A stretch of DNA of 64,000 nucleotides from Ichthyophis bannanicus (lineage: Eukaryota; Chordata; Amphibia; Gymnophiona; Ichthyophiidae). The notes beneath the pieces were generated by a model. That model was not told the DNA's origin, did not search any database, and saw only the letters and a program-made list of their open reading frames with translations. Below are positions 43,390 to 53,800 of the stretch, piece after piece. The first letter of the stretch is position 1; each line of letters starts with the position of its first letter. The position numbers and the translations under genes were made by a program. The stretch spans positions 14,261,080 to 14,325,079 of the forward strand of contig CM066033.1 of assembly GCA_033557465.1 (NCBI GenBank). The letters run 5' to 3'.

Positions 43390-43461
43390 CTTATCAGAAA
43401 CCAAGGCAGACAGTTCCCTCCTGTTTTCCTTCTGCATTCTTAGGCTGCTGAGAAGAATTCC
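43390..43461 (-). CDS. KRAB gene exon 1 (start codon)
   Basis: A 72-bp exon between CCATTAACAG and AAG/GTAAGA. It has 24 bases of 5' UTR, then ATG at 43437 and 16 codons ('MQKENRRELSALVSDK'), ending in phase 0 to join the KRAB-A exon. The acceptor implies an upstream noncoding exon. An upstream in-frame start cannot be seen. Exon identity is inferred from splice sites and phase. Confidence 0.7.
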
Positions 43462-43789
43462 CTGTTAATGGAAGGATGAATAAGGCAGAAGGACGACGGA
43501 CTAATTCCTAAGGGTCTCACATAGTCCCTTCTCTCCCATTTGCAGATCAGGGGCTGGGGCTTGCAGGGATTTCCTGTCCTGGGGAAACAGGAAGTTCCTG
43601 CTTCTAACACAAGTCTTTCCTTCTCTTTGCAAACTTAGCAGACACTGTAAGTAACTAGAGGAAGGAAACAGGGTAGAGCATGCTCAGTATCCTCTCGTGA
43701 CATCATAATGTAGGAGCCCGCCTCCTTAAGGTGGATCTGCAGAGATGGCAGATACAGGCAGTGTCTCAGGCAACAGAGGGAAGTAAGAT
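43462..43789 (-). other. Upstream flank or noncoding 5' region of the KRAB gene
   Basis: Between exon 1 and the ERV LTR. It could hold a 5' UTR exon or promoter (for example around 43555-43620, a G/C-richer stretch), but no firm signal was found. Confidence 0.3.
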
Positions 43790-44684
43790 TGTAGCAGCGG
43801 AGTGTATCCAACCAAATAATACCAGGAGTCACTTTTCAGGATCCAAGCCTTTGTATTGTGCACAGGCTCAGACAGGAGCGTGTCCAAAAAGTGACTGAGC
43901 AAAGTTCTTACAGAAACTTATTCATTTACAGTTTGATACATGCAGACTCTCTATTGGTCCCAACACCCCCTGCATTTGTCCAATCACAAATCCCTCCTGG
44001 GCCTAGCACCCAGCTCCCCCTTCCCAAACTGTTCTAACAAAGGTGCAATTTCTAGGTCTCGTTACAATTCTACAGCAAGGTCGTTTCTAGCTTCAGGAAT
44101 GCATGTATTGAAACATTTCTATCCTCAGAACACAAAAGAATAATGGAAGATTTATGCACTCATGAAAACTTCTTATTAAGCAATTTCAAAACAGCTTTCT
44201 CAAACTTTCACAGACTTTTAGTTCTTACTAAGATGGGGGTTGGGACCTTTTCCACTATTCCCCCTTCTCACTTCAGCTAAACAAAAAGGCATATTAAAAG
44301 TACGTATAAGATACATTATACATTTGATACAATTCTACTTCAAAGGCTTCTGCTAGCTTCTGCTCCAAGGACTTTTGCTAGCCATAGGAATGTGAATAAA
44401 TGTGAATGTATCTTAATCAGAAATGTGTTAACCAAAAAGTGTTGATAGACATTATGCAGACTTGGCAAGAAGCAGATTTCTTTTTCTAACTGGCAATTCT
44501 GATTCTTTTAGCAGCCGTACTGAAAAGTAGAGGGTTTAAAAATCCAAGTCACTTTCAGGTTCTTACCGGCTCATCATATTTACAAGTCATAGCAGACAGC
44601 TTATAGTTTATAGGCCATAGAAATACTGTTATAGTTTATAGTTTATAGGCCATAGAAATACTGTTAAATAAATAGCCTATCACA
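43790..44684 (-). repeat. 3' LTR of ERV A
   Basis: 895 bp, TGTGATAGG..CTGCTACA on the minus strand, preceded by the purine tract AAAGGGGGAA. It is longer than the 5' LTR owing to an internal duplication (the 'tatagtttataggccatagaaatactgtta' block occurs twice, 44600-44670) and other indels. A poly(A) signal-like CAATACAAAGGC replaces the AATAAA of the other LTR. Confidence 0.9.
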
Positions 44685-44702
44685 TTCCCCCTTTGATTAT
44701 TC
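44685..44702 (-). promoter_or_regulatory. Polypurine tract of ERV A
   Basis: Minus strand ATCAAAGGGGGAA directly before the TG of the 3' LTR, the primer for plus-strand DNA synthesis. Confidence 0.8.
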
Positions 44703-44794
44703 TCACCCTAATGTTAAAGTGGGTGAGAATCAAATCACAGAGCATACTCAGTGTATGGTGGGGCTTCCTCTTGGGGTAAAGCCTGAGAGCAGCT

Positions 44795-45298
44795 CTACGG
44801 TATTATCCATAATAAGCAGAGGGGTATTAGACATCCTAGGAGGAATAAATGACACATATACTGCTCATCATAGCAATAGGCTTGTTCCCATGACCCACAA
44901 CGATAATAACCAGTTCTATTAATAGCATCACATGCATCAAAATCCAGAAAAACATTCAAAAGAGCCCCATCCTCATTGTTCCATCGCAGTTCCAAAACAT
45001 GATAGGAAGGATTCTGGCGGGGGTTGAAGCAAGTCCTTGTATTCCCTTTTGTGCAGATACTCAATTCTGTCCCATTATACACACATCGACTGACTACACC
45101 AGTGCAGGTATAGTAAGAGTGATAAAGTAAAGTTTGAGTTACTTTTATCCCAGTTCGAGTGGTAGTTATGCAGGTTGCACAGGGAGGTTGGGCAAAAGTC
45201 ATTTCAAAGCACCCCAAGGCTGCTGCCAGAATGAAGCAATAATAAGGATTCATGATGAGCATAGTCTCTGGAAAATTGGTGGAACTGTCGATTTCCAC
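44795..45298 (-). pseudogene. Env stub of ERV A (surface-subunit N-terminus)
   Basis: 167 codons. A hydrophobic signal peptide lies around residues 14-36 ('YYCFILAAALGCF'), then a cysteine-rich domain with potential N-glycosylation sites ('YNGTEL', 'INRTGY'). The sequence ends near the 3' LTR; most of the surface subunit and all of the transmembrane subunit are missing. A C-terminal hydrophobic run ('LFLLGCLIPLCLLWI') may be a remnant of the anchor brought close by deletion. It cannot mediate entry. Confidence 0.6.
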
Positions 45299-45628
45299 AA
45301 CGTATGACAGATGTAGGGTTGATTGTAGATCCTCAAGCTTCCGCCGTACGTAGAACTACCAGCTTTGTGGCAGGAGTAGGGCTGTAGATTCCAAAGTATC
45401 ACAGTCTTTTAGGATGTCTCAGACTCTAGCATAGTCTCTCAAGATAACACAGTCTCTTTAGAAGATCGTGATTTCTCAAAGTAACACAGTCTCTCAGGAT
45501 GGTGGTTGTCGTCGTAGGTGAGCCGCAATGGAGTTTCAGGATCATTTATGGAAGTCCAGTGACCAAGTTCAGAAGCGGCTGCTGGCTTTACTCGGCTGTG
45601 ATGAATCCAAGGCTCAAATTCTGCAACT
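45299..45628 (-). other. Pol-env junction of ERV A
   Basis: No open frame. It contains four degenerate copies of a phrase 'acacagtctctca/agtatcacagtctttta' (45385-45500), a small local repeat. Confidence 0.5.
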
Positions 45629-47105
45629 TTAACTGCTGTAGGGGTTGACAGTAGAACAAACGTAGGGTCCTTTCCAGTGAGGCGCTAATGGCATCTTCCT
45701 CCACTCCTTGATCCACACTGAGGTTCCAGGCTTGAAAGGATGCAGCGGTTCAGTCAAGTTGATGGGCAGCTGATCTTGTACCCAGGCATGAAGATTCTGC
45801 AAGACAGAACTTAAAGCCAATAGTTCTTGTCTAGTAATTTCAGATCCAATTTGTCTCATATCCCCTCTTATCCCTTGGACAATAGGAGGGGGTCGCCCAT
45901 ACAGGATCTCAAAAGGGGAAACTCCTAATGACTTGGTGGGGGCTGAGCGTATCCTGAGAAGTGCTATAGGGAGAACCTGGGGCCATTTCAAGTGAGCTTC
46001 CTGACAGAGTTTGGACAACTGAGATTTCAAGGTACGGTTCATACGCTCTACTTTCCCTGAACTTTGAGGTCTATATGCCGTATGCAATTTCCACTGCACC
46101 TGTAGGGCTCGGGCTAATTGCTGAGTTACTTGGGATACAAATGAGGGCCCATTATCTGACCCTATCGTTAATGGTATGCCAAATCGGCAAAGGATCTCAT
46201 GCAACAGGATCTTGGTAACTTCTCTGGCTTTTTCAGTTCTGGTGGGGAACGCCTCTACCCACCCAGAGAAGGTACAAACTAAAACCAACAAGTAGTGATA
46301 TCCATTTGCTCGTGGCATCTCAGTGAAATCCACTTGCAAGTTACTCATGGGGGCAGCCCCTACTGACTGAACTCTCAGGGGTGGATTAGGACCCTGCTTG
46401 GCATTGTTTTTGGCACAAGTTAAACATTGGTGAGCTACTGAAGCTGCCAGGGGCCCTAGTAATGAGATACAGAAATGGGATCTAAGGGCTTTTTCCATAG
46501 CTGTTTTTCCATAATGAGTGGTCTGATGAAAAGCCCGAACAAAAGCTGGACCTAGTGCCTCAGGGATTACAGTTGGACCTGGAGGTTGGCCGCCCTCTGG
46601 CAACGGCAGCACTATCCACCCATCTGTTGACACTCCCCCTTCCTTTTCACAGTAGTAATCTAACTCTTTGGAGGTATATCGGGGAGCCCATAAATTGAGA
46701 GGGGTTGGAAACAGAGCTGCCTGGACTGATGTATCTTGGGTCAGAGTTTGTCCAGTTGTGGCTGCTTTTCGGGCAGAGGTGTCTGCAAACCTATTTCCTT
46801 GTGAGACCTCTCCCCCTCCTGTCTGATGACCTCGACAATGCATGACTGCTACTTGCTTGGGGGCCCACACTGCCTCTAATAGTGTCAATATCTCGGGGCC
46901 ATACTTGATGGACTTGCCTCCTGAAGTTATCAGCCCTCGCTCTTTGTACAGGGCCCCATGGGCATGTAAAGTTGTGAAAGCATACTTTGAGTCTGTGTAA
47001 ACATTTATACAAAGCCCTTTTCCTATTTGTAATGCCCTAGTGAGGGCTAATCAGCTCAGCTTTCTGTTCTGAAGTCCCTGGGGCCAGAGCTGAGGATTTG
47101 ACTAC
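45629..47105 (-). pseudogene. ERV A RNase H end and integrase
   Basis: The 419-codon frame 46888-45629 begins in RNase H and covers integrase: the zinc domain (H-x3-H in 'HQTTHYGK', C-x2-C in 'CLTCAKN'), the catalytic core with DDE residues ('LQVDFTEMP', 'GSDNGPSFVS', 'GKVERMNRTL'), and the C-terminal domain with 'WKGPYVC'. The preceding RNase H residues (47105-46890) are in another frame with at least one stop. The integrase part itself has no stop. It would insert viral DNA into the chromosome. Confidence 0.9.
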
Positions 47106-47556
47106 CTAGTCCAGAGTCACCACTGCATACCCAGCACACCGATATCCATTGATAACAAGACTGCTCCCATCCACAAAGAAAGTTCGTTCTGGGTTCTCCA
47201 AGGGAACATCCGTCAGGTCCGGGCGACTTGAGAAGACAGTGTCCATAACTTCCAAACAGTCATGAATGGGGGGACCTGGACCGACTGGTAACAGCGTGGC
47301 AGGGTTCAAAGCTTGGCTGACAGTCAACTGTAGTCGGAGGTTCTCACACAACATGCTCTGATACTTCAACATTCGTGAATTTGTGAACCAATAATTTCCT
47401 TTGTGTTCCATAAGGGTCAGAACAGAGTGTGGCACTAGAACTTGAAGATTTTATCCCAAGGTGAGTTTGTCTGCTTCACTCACTAAGAGAGCAGTGGCAG
47501 CAACGGCTCTCAAGCAGGGTGGCCATCCTTTGGCAACAGTATCCAGCTGTTTGGAT
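47106..47556 (-). pseudogene. ERV A connection and RNase H
   Basis: 47435-47106 includes 'ERTFFVDGSSLV', the RNase H start with its aspartate in the FVDGSS motif, preceded by the connection region. 47556-47440 encodes the upstream RT end ('[16 protein letters not shown]' in another frame). This is the left half of the gene cut by the nested fragment; the right half resumes at 48825. Confidence 0.75.
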
Positions 47557-48824
47557 TGTAGCAGCCAATTAGCTTAAAGCTCTAATTCTCTCACTCACCC
47601 ACAGAAGGAATACTCACAGACAGGCTGGTATGCAAACACAGGATCTTTAATGTGCGCACAGGCCCAGACAGAGAAACCAGCAATCTCCACAAGAATCTGA
47701 GCCCCGAGGGACGTCCTACAATGCCTTATATACACTACAATTTTAAACTCATTCTATAATCCCATTTGCCACAGGTATTTCCTGTCCACCAACAAGGCTG
47801 TTGCTGCTATTTCTCTCAGGCAAGGTGGCCATCCCTTGGCCACTGGATCCAGCGGTTTAGACAGGTAAGCGACTGGTCGCGGCCAAGACCCCAGTTGTTG
47901 GGTCAAGACCCCCAAAGCTGTTCCTGCTGCTTCGTGTACATAGAGGGTGAAAGGCTTGGTGACATCCGGAAGGCCTAGGGCTGGTGATGACAGTAATGTC
48001 CTTTTCAAATGTTGGAAAGCCTCCTGTTGGTCACGACCCCATTCAAGGGGGCTCTTCTCTGGGCCCTTTGTAGACTCATAGAGGGGCTTTGCGATCTTTG
48101 CGAAGTTGGGAATCCAGATACGACAGTACCCAGTGACCCCGAGAAAGGCACATGCTTGCTTGCGGGTTCTTGGCACTGGGATCCGGCACACTGCTTCCTT
48201 CCTCTCGCTCCCCAACCGTCGGCTTCCTTTTGACAGATGGAATCCCAGATACTTCACTCCAACTGGCATAACTGAGCCTTTATTTTTGGCTCCAGGTTTT
48301 CGGACTGGCGGCAAAGGAGTGTTCCATGCCGGATGGCAGGGCCGCAGGATACCATGCTGTAGTAGCTGCACCAGATGATGATGAATTCCTTCCACAGCTG
48401 CCCGCAACAGCAAGTATTGTCGCACATGTACCGGGGTGGCTCCCGGCTTCATTCCAACGCATACGGAAGGGATGTTGATGGCCATTCCAGGGGGTTTCTT
48501 TCAGCCCATACTCCAGGGGGCACTGATTCCCACGTATCCAAGGTAGCCACATCAGATTTGGGCCTGTTCTCATATAACCGCCATTCTTCTTCTCGGGGGA
48601 CGGACAGTACCAAAACTGTTGGGCCCCGGCTGGGTATTTCGAGCTCAGCCTGGCCGTCAGACCCGAATGAGATTTGGGCCTGGAGTTTTGCCAGAACATC
48701 CCGACCCAGCAAGGGTATGGGACATTCAGGCATATACAGGAACTGGTGAGTGATGGTCCGTCCCCCCAACTGGCACGTGCGGTTTTGCAGGAAAGGTCTC
48801 TGGGCCCTCTCCCCCAAAGCTGTG
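47557..48824 (-). mobile_element. Nested, 5'-truncated ERV B inside ERV A
   Basis: 1268 bp flanked by the 7-bp repeat tttggat (47550-47556 and 48825-48831). Removing it restores the ERV A frame. On the minus strand it starts within protease, runs through a deleted RT and RNase H, and ends in about 190 bp of LTR (TATATAAGG, ATTAAA, then ..GGCTGCTACA). There is no 5' LTR. The LTR end resembles, but differs from, that of ERV A, so it is a relative. Confidence 0.75.
47754..48824 (-). pseudogene. ERV B protease-RT-RNase H fragment
   Basis: 48817-48449 gives the protease C-terminal part ('YMPECPIPLLGRDVLAKLQA'). 48485-47754 joins RT fingers ('VHRQYLL'-like region, 'HPAWNTPLPPVRKPG') straight to the thumb ('GVKYLGFHLSKGS'), so the palm with motif A and YxDD has been deleted. 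'QACAFLGVTGYCRIWIPNFA' and the RNase H lead-in follow. The internal deletion leaves the frame open. Confidence 0.8.
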
Positions 48825-49928
48825 TTTGGATAAGTATGCTACAGGTCGCTGCCAAGATCCAAGGGATTGAGTCAATACTCCCAAAGCATTTCCACTTGAC
48901 TCATGGACATATAGACGAAATGGTTTCTGGACATCGGGCAGGCCCAAAGCCGGTGATGACATCAAGGCGGTCTTCAAAGTACGAAAAGCTGCATCTTGTT
49001 CGGGTCCCCACTCCAAAGGAGATCGCTCCATTCCTTTAGTAGCTTGGTATAATGGCTTTGCCAACTGAGCAAAGTTAGGTATCCAGATACGACAATAGCC
49101 CACAGCTCCCAGAAAGGCTCTCACTTGCCTCCTAGTGGTTGGAGTGGGAATACTACATACAGCTTCCTTACATTCTGGTCCCAGGCGTCAAACTCCACTA
49201 GACAATTGGAATCCTAAGTATTTAACTTCAGTTTGGCACAGCTGAGCCTTTGCTCTTGAGACTTTGTATCCAGCTTCATTCAGGAGGTGTAGAAGGTCAC
49301 TGGTGGCTTGTAGACATTCACTTTCTGAGTTGGTGGCTATCAGTAGGTCATCTATATATTGGAGAAGGACCCTTTTCCCTGGGTCCACTTGGTAGCTTGA
49401 GAGATCTTGGTTTAGAGCTGCACTGAAGAGGGTTGGTGAATTCTTAAATCCTTGAGGTGATCGAGTCCAAGTAAGTTGACCCCGGCGGCCTGTAGTGGGG
49501 TCTTGCCATTCAAATGCAAACAGAAGCTGACTGGCTGGTGCTAAACGTATGCAGAAAAAAGCATCTTTCAGGTCCAGGACAGTGAAATGAGTAGCCTCAG
49601 CAGGGATCAGTCCCAAGAGAGTATAAGGATTTGGCACTACTGAGTGTATGGTCACAACTGCATCATTTATTCTTCTTAGATCTTACACTGGGCAGTAGTC
49701 ACCTGTCCCAGGCTTCTTGACTGGAAGGAGGGGGGTATTCCAGGGCGACTGGCATTCTTTAAAAAGTCCATACTTTAATAGTTTCATCAGATGACAGTGA
49801 ATGCCTTCGATGGCTGGTCGAGGGAGAGGGTACTGTCGCACATGTAGTGGCTCTGCTCCTGCTTTGAGGGTGACAAGGACTGGGGCTATGTTCTTCGCTA
49901 GGCCCGGTGGATTATCCTCCGCCCACAC
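48825..49928 (-). pseudogene. ERV A reverse transcriptase
   Basis: Fingers at 49928-49683 ('QSPWNTPLLPVKKPGTGDY'), a TAA at 49682-49680, palm and motif C at 49655-49188 ('FTVLDLKDAFFCIRLAP' and 'VLLQYIDDLLIATN', intact YIDD), another stop near 49187-49185, then connection residues 49124-48832 ('FLGAVGYCRIWIPNFAQLAK'). Two nonsense codons in one frame family, otherwise well kept. The frame enters ERV B at 48824. Confidence 0.9.
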
Positions 49929-50359
49929 TCCAGGCGGAGCTGAGATATTGGTGGGTACGCAGGAATGAGCTGCTTTGCTTGGAGCGGTATTGTAGAAACG
50001 CCATTCTTCTTCCGGGGAACAGTTAGCACCACTAGTCCAGCAGATTTTGAATTCACAGTCATTTGCATTTCTCCCCCTTCAGCAAAGGATATCTGTGCCT
50101 GAAGTTTAGCAAGTATGTCTCGGCCCAAAAGTGGAATAGGGCATTCAGGCATATACAGGAACTGGTGCGTTATCTTTCGTCCTCCGAATTCACACATGCG
50201 GTTTTGCAGAAAAGGTTTCATGGCCCTAGCACCGGTAGCTCCAACAATGGTGACAGCTCGAGAGGACAAAGGAGCCACTGGCTTTGCCACTACTGAATGC
50301 TCAGCTCCTGTATCCACCATAAAGTCCATGTATTGGTCCCCAATTTTCAAACTGACCAT
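49898..50359 (-). pseudogene. ERV A protease
   Basis: 153 open codons with the active-site motif 'FMVDTGAEHSVV', the flap-side 'IVGATGARAMKPFLQN' and 'PIPLLGRDIL'. In frame with, and downstream of, the amber codon at 50404-50402 that ends gag, so expression by stop-codon readthrough, as in gammaretroviruses, is the expected mode. The end overlaps the RT start in another frame, implying a frameshift near 49920. Confidence 0.85.
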
Positions 50360-50401
50360 AGGCTCCTGGGGACCCAGGGAAAACTTGGAGCTCGGTCTGG
50401 C

Positions 50402-50404
50402 CTA
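50402..50404 (-). promoter_or_regulatory. Gag-pro amber stop (readthrough site)
   Basis: Reads GAA GAC TAG GCC on the minus strand, in the protease frame, at the end of the gag nucleocapsid region. A UAG here is the gammaretroviral readthrough arrangement. Confidence 0.65.
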
Positions 50405-52162
50405 GTCTTCTTCCATGTCATAGCCCTCCACGGCTGCCATTCCCTCAATAGCTGCTTCCTTTTCTTGTTGAAACTGTGCTCGGCTCATCCCTCCATGATT
50501 CTGGAATCGCCCCCCCCCCCCCGTCTTCCAGGTGCTCCCCTCCTCCCCTCCGGGAGGCAGGGTCTACTTGCGGGCATTCATTCTTCCAATGTCTTTCTTC
50601 TTTGCAATAGGAGCATTGATTTACGCCCAGTGAGGGCCGGTCACTCTCACGGCCCCTTCCACATCCTCTAGCTCTTCTATTAGGAAAACCTCCTCCACGT
50701 CGTTCAACTAAAGCGGCAGCAAGAAGATCTGCCTTCTTCATTTTTCGTTCACTTTCTCTTTGTCTTTCATTATCACGGTTCACAAACACCTTCTGGGCAA
50801 CTTCCATTAACTGTGCTGTATTCATACCCGCAAAACCATCCATTTTCTGCAGTTTTCACTTAATATCTCCCTGGGACTGACTTACAAAGGCTGCATTTAC
50901 CATGCGCAAGTTCTCCGGAGCTGCTGGGTCATAAGGGGTATATAGTCTATAAGCTTCAGACAATCGCTCATGAAAGGCTGCTGGGCTCTCATTCGGACCC
51001 TGGATAACTTCTGATACTTTCCCAATGTTCATTGCTTTCTGGCCTCCCTTTTTCAGACCTTGCAGCAAAGCTTGGCGGAAACGGGCCAAGGCTTTCGCCC
51101 CCTTTCATTGTTCGGATCCCATTTAGGATCTTCATTTGGGAAAGCTGCGGCAGCTGCTTGCTGGGGGTCTATTCCTTCTCCTCCTGCTATAGGATTTTCT
51201 GCTAGCCAACGTATGGATGCTTGCACAACTCGCGATCGCTCTTCAGTAGTAAAAAGAGTGGACAAAAGCTGGCGGCAATCCGCCCAAGTAGGCTGATGGG
51301 TTTGCATAATACTGCTCATTAATTCAGTTAAGTCTTGGGGCTTGTCAGTATAAGACGCATAATGCGTTTTCCAATTTAATAAATCAGTTGTGGAAAAAGG
51401 TACATAAATCAAGCTGGTTGGTCCCAGCGTCATCTGGCCCCCTTCACCTATCACGGGCGGGCCGGGCATCTGACATAATGGCATTAGGCGGCCATCTTTC
51501 TTCTGGGCAGTCACATGTCTTAGATTGTACTTCCGGGTATGGGCCTCAGCAGTGGGTGAACTCGGACCAGCAGACGAATCTCCGCTTTCAGTTTCATCGG
51601 TGGACGATGGTCCTCCCGAAGTACTCTGGCTAGACTCGGGACTTTCAGGCAGGGGAGGGTGCTCTCCCTCCCGCTGTGGAGGTGACTGGAGAGCCCCGGC
51701 ACCAGGCCCTGCTGCAGGTAAAGGCGGGGCTGAGGGGACTAGCCTATATGGATACTGAGATGGGCGACTCAAGGGATCTGGAGACTCTGAGGCAGAATAA
51801 ACAGGCAATTCCCTTCCCTCAAACTTTCGGGTTCCCTTGGTAGTCACCACTAATATTCTGCACTGTTCTTCATGGCAGCGTCTCATCCAGGAGGGCTGCT
51901 TCTCACATACACTTAACCAGGAGTCTATATAGGGAAACTGATCAGGGTGAGCTTTCCGTACAACCTGATGAACTAAGGAGACAGTACTAATGTCAAAAGT
52001 GCCCTCCCTGGGCCATGAAGCAACTAACATGGGCCACTCCCTTTCACATAACATTCCTAACGGGGACGGAGACATTTTAATTCCATAGTCTCTGGTAAAT
52101 CCCTTACTGAAATTCCTGATCATACACTTTAACGGAGTTTGCTTGGACTCCGCCCCTCCCAT
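50405..52162 (-). pseudogene. ERV A gag
   Basis: The ATG at 52162 begins MGGAESKQT, a glycine-2 myristoylation-type start. Matrix follows, then a proline-rich region with a PSAP late-domain motif ('RLVPSAPPLPAAG'), capsid ('STTDLLNWKTHYASYTDKPQ'), and, after a frameshift near 51080, the major homology region ('QGPNESPAAFHERLSEAYRL'). A TAA at about 50855-50853 precedes nucleocapsid, which has one CCHC knuckle ('CSYCKEERHWKNEC'). A long C run (50505-50520) shifts the frame just before the amber stop. Confidence 0.9.
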
Positions 52163-52363
52163 CTTAACAAATGTGCGCGCAACTACAAACAGTAAGGATA
52201 GGTAGGATGGCTGCAGGTAAAGGGGTCTGTACAGCCCACAAAACACTGGGGGGACAAACACCGAACACTTCCTCCTTTTCGCGACCTGGGCACAGTCGCC
52301 TGGCCAGGAACTGCGCTTCTCAGGAGTCCGCTCTCGCTTGGTCTGTATTGCAAGACCTCTCAA
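52163..52363 (-). other. In-frame N-terminal extension of ERV A gag
   Basis: 67 codons open upstream of, and in frame with, the gag ATG. The last third is hydrophobic ('CGLYRPLYLQPSYLSLLFVV'), ending eight residues before MGG. In murine gammaretroviruses an upstream in-frame extension makes a membrane-anchored glyco-Gag; the arrangement here is similar, but its use is unproven. Confidence 0.45.
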
Positions 52364-52568
52364 TCACACAACACACAGACAAACATGCTAGAAATTCCCA
52401 AATTCCCAGGCCTGACTGACTAAACCATGATTAACCAAAAGGGTCAGTGGGTTCGCCCCGCGCATACTCATGCAGGAGTACTAGGACCGCCCTGAGAGGT
52501 GATCAGTCTCTCTTTTACCAAATAATTCCCAAACTAACTGACTGAATATTCAAAGAAAACTTCTACTC

Positions 52569-52571
52569 ACC
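52569..52571 (-). promoter_or_regulatory. Leader splice donor of ERV A
   Basis: ATCTG/GTGAGT, the GT being complement of 52570-52569. The same leader position in ERV C reads ATCTG/GTAAGT. It would serve the env mRNA. Confidence 0.6.
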
Positions 52572-52815
52572 AGATCCGGTCCCCGAAACCAAACCAGCTC
52601 ACTGATTGGATCCTGCACTCCCCTTGGGTTCGAAGGTGTTGGCCAGCTGGACCCGGTGATCCGCCGAGGCCAGGCAGAACACTCTCTGATACAATAGGAC
52701 CAGTGGTGCCAGAGAATTTGCCCGCGTCGGACAGACACGGTTCCAACTGGGCCAAAACTTGAGGCAAGAAGTCGTGGTATATTTACTTGTATACCATCCC
52801 CCACTCACACAGCCC

Positions 52816-52833
52816 GTCCCATCTGGGGTGCCA
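52816..52833 (-). promoter_or_regulatory. Primer-binding site of ERV A (tRNA-Arg type)
   Basis: Minus-strand TGGCACCCCAGATGGGAC, six bases after the 5' LTR. It complements the 3' end of a tRNA ending GTCCCATCTGGGGTGCCA, which I recall as tRNA-Arg(CCU). Six-base spacers before the PBS are acceptable for this class. Confidence 0.7.
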
Positions 52834-52839
52834 GAACTA

Positions 52840-53654
52840 TGTAGCAGCGGAATGTATGCAACCAAATGATACCAGGAGTCACTTTCAGGATCCAAGCCTT
52901 TTTATTGTGCACAAGGCCCAAACAGGATCAAGTCCAGAAAGTGTCTGAGCACAGTTATACAGAAGCAAATTCATTATATACATTTCTAACAGTTTGATAC
53001 ATGCAAACTCTTCATTGGTCCCAACACCCCCTGCATTTGTCCAATCAGAAATCCCTCCTGGGCCTAGCACCCAGCTCCCCCCTCCCGAACTGTTCCAACA
53101 AAGGTGCAGTTTTTAGGTCTCGTTACACTTCTACAGCAAGGTCGTTCCTAGCTTCAGGAATGCATGTATTGAAACATTTCTATCCTCAGAACACAAAAGA
53201 ATAATGGAAGATTTATGCACTCATGAAAACTTCTTATTAAGCAATTTCAAAACAGCTCTCTCAAACTTTCACAGACTTTTAGTTCTTACGAAGATGGGGG
53301 TTGGGACCTTTTCCACTATTCCCCCTTTTCATTTCAGCTAAACAAAAGGCATATTAAAAGTTAAGATACATTATGCATTTGATACAATTCTACTTGAAAG
53401 GCTTTTTCTAATTTCTGCTCCAAGGACTTTTGCTAATGTGAATGTATCTCAATCAGAAATGTGTTAACCAAAAAGTGTTGAAAGACATTATGCAGACTTG
53501 GCAAGAAGCAGATTTCTCTAACTGGCAATTGTGATTCTTTTAGCAGCCGTACTGAAAAGTAACAGGTTTAAAAAGCCAAGTCACTTCTTACAGGCCCATC
53601 ATATTTACAGGTCATAGCATACAGCTTATAGTTTATAGGCTACAGCCTATCACA
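52840..53654 (-). repeat. 5' LTR of ERV A
   Basis: 815 bp with TGTGATAGG..CTGCTACA ends. AATAAA (in CACAATAAAAAGG, about 52895-52908) marks polyadenylation. It matches the 3' LTR over most of its length, with indels. Confidence 0.9.
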
Positions 53655-53800
53655 GTCACCCTGCTAGGGCAGTGAGCAAACATCCACCAACACACCAACA
53701 ATTGTACATAGCTTAATATGTATGGAATAGCTGCTGGTGTTCTGTGCTGTGGAGGTGTCAGGAGGTAGGGCTGCTAATCTGTGCTGCAGTCAGGACTGGC
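53655..53800. other. Flank between ERV A and L2
   Basis: Short stretch without recognised features. Confidence 0.4.

Larger units (their letters stand above)
38065..43461 (-). other. KRAB-domain gene (four exons; zinc-finger exon not in window)
   Basis: Four exons with consensus splice sites and compatible phases: 43461-43390 (start codon at 43437), 39629-39503 (KRAB-A, 127 bp, the canonical size), 38902-38789 (114 bp) and 38178-38065 (114 bp). The last ends at a GTAAGT donor in phase 1, so the gene continues to the left. KRAB proteins normally recruit TRIM28 and end in C2H2 fingers that bind DNA. No C2H2 array lies between 38065 and the window start, so the final exon is further away or lost. 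L2 and CR1 fragments occupy introns. The exons contain no stop. Confidence 0.85.
43790..53654 (-). mobile_element. Gammaretrovirus-like provirus (ERV A), defective
   Basis: Minus strand: 5' LTR (53654-52840), primer-binding site, leader with splice donor, gag, protease, RT, RNase H, integrase, env stub, polypurine tract and 3' LTR (44684-43790). A single CCHC knuckle, a gag-pro amber stop and gamma-style pol support the class. A related fragment (47557-48824) interrupts RNase H. Stops, frameshifts and an env deletion make it non-functional. Flanks (aagat and gtcac) do not form a target duplication. Confidence 0.9.

Noticed and set aside
50063..50671. Plus-strand frames over the retroviral gag and protease
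   Set aside because: Antisense shadows; no family resemblance.
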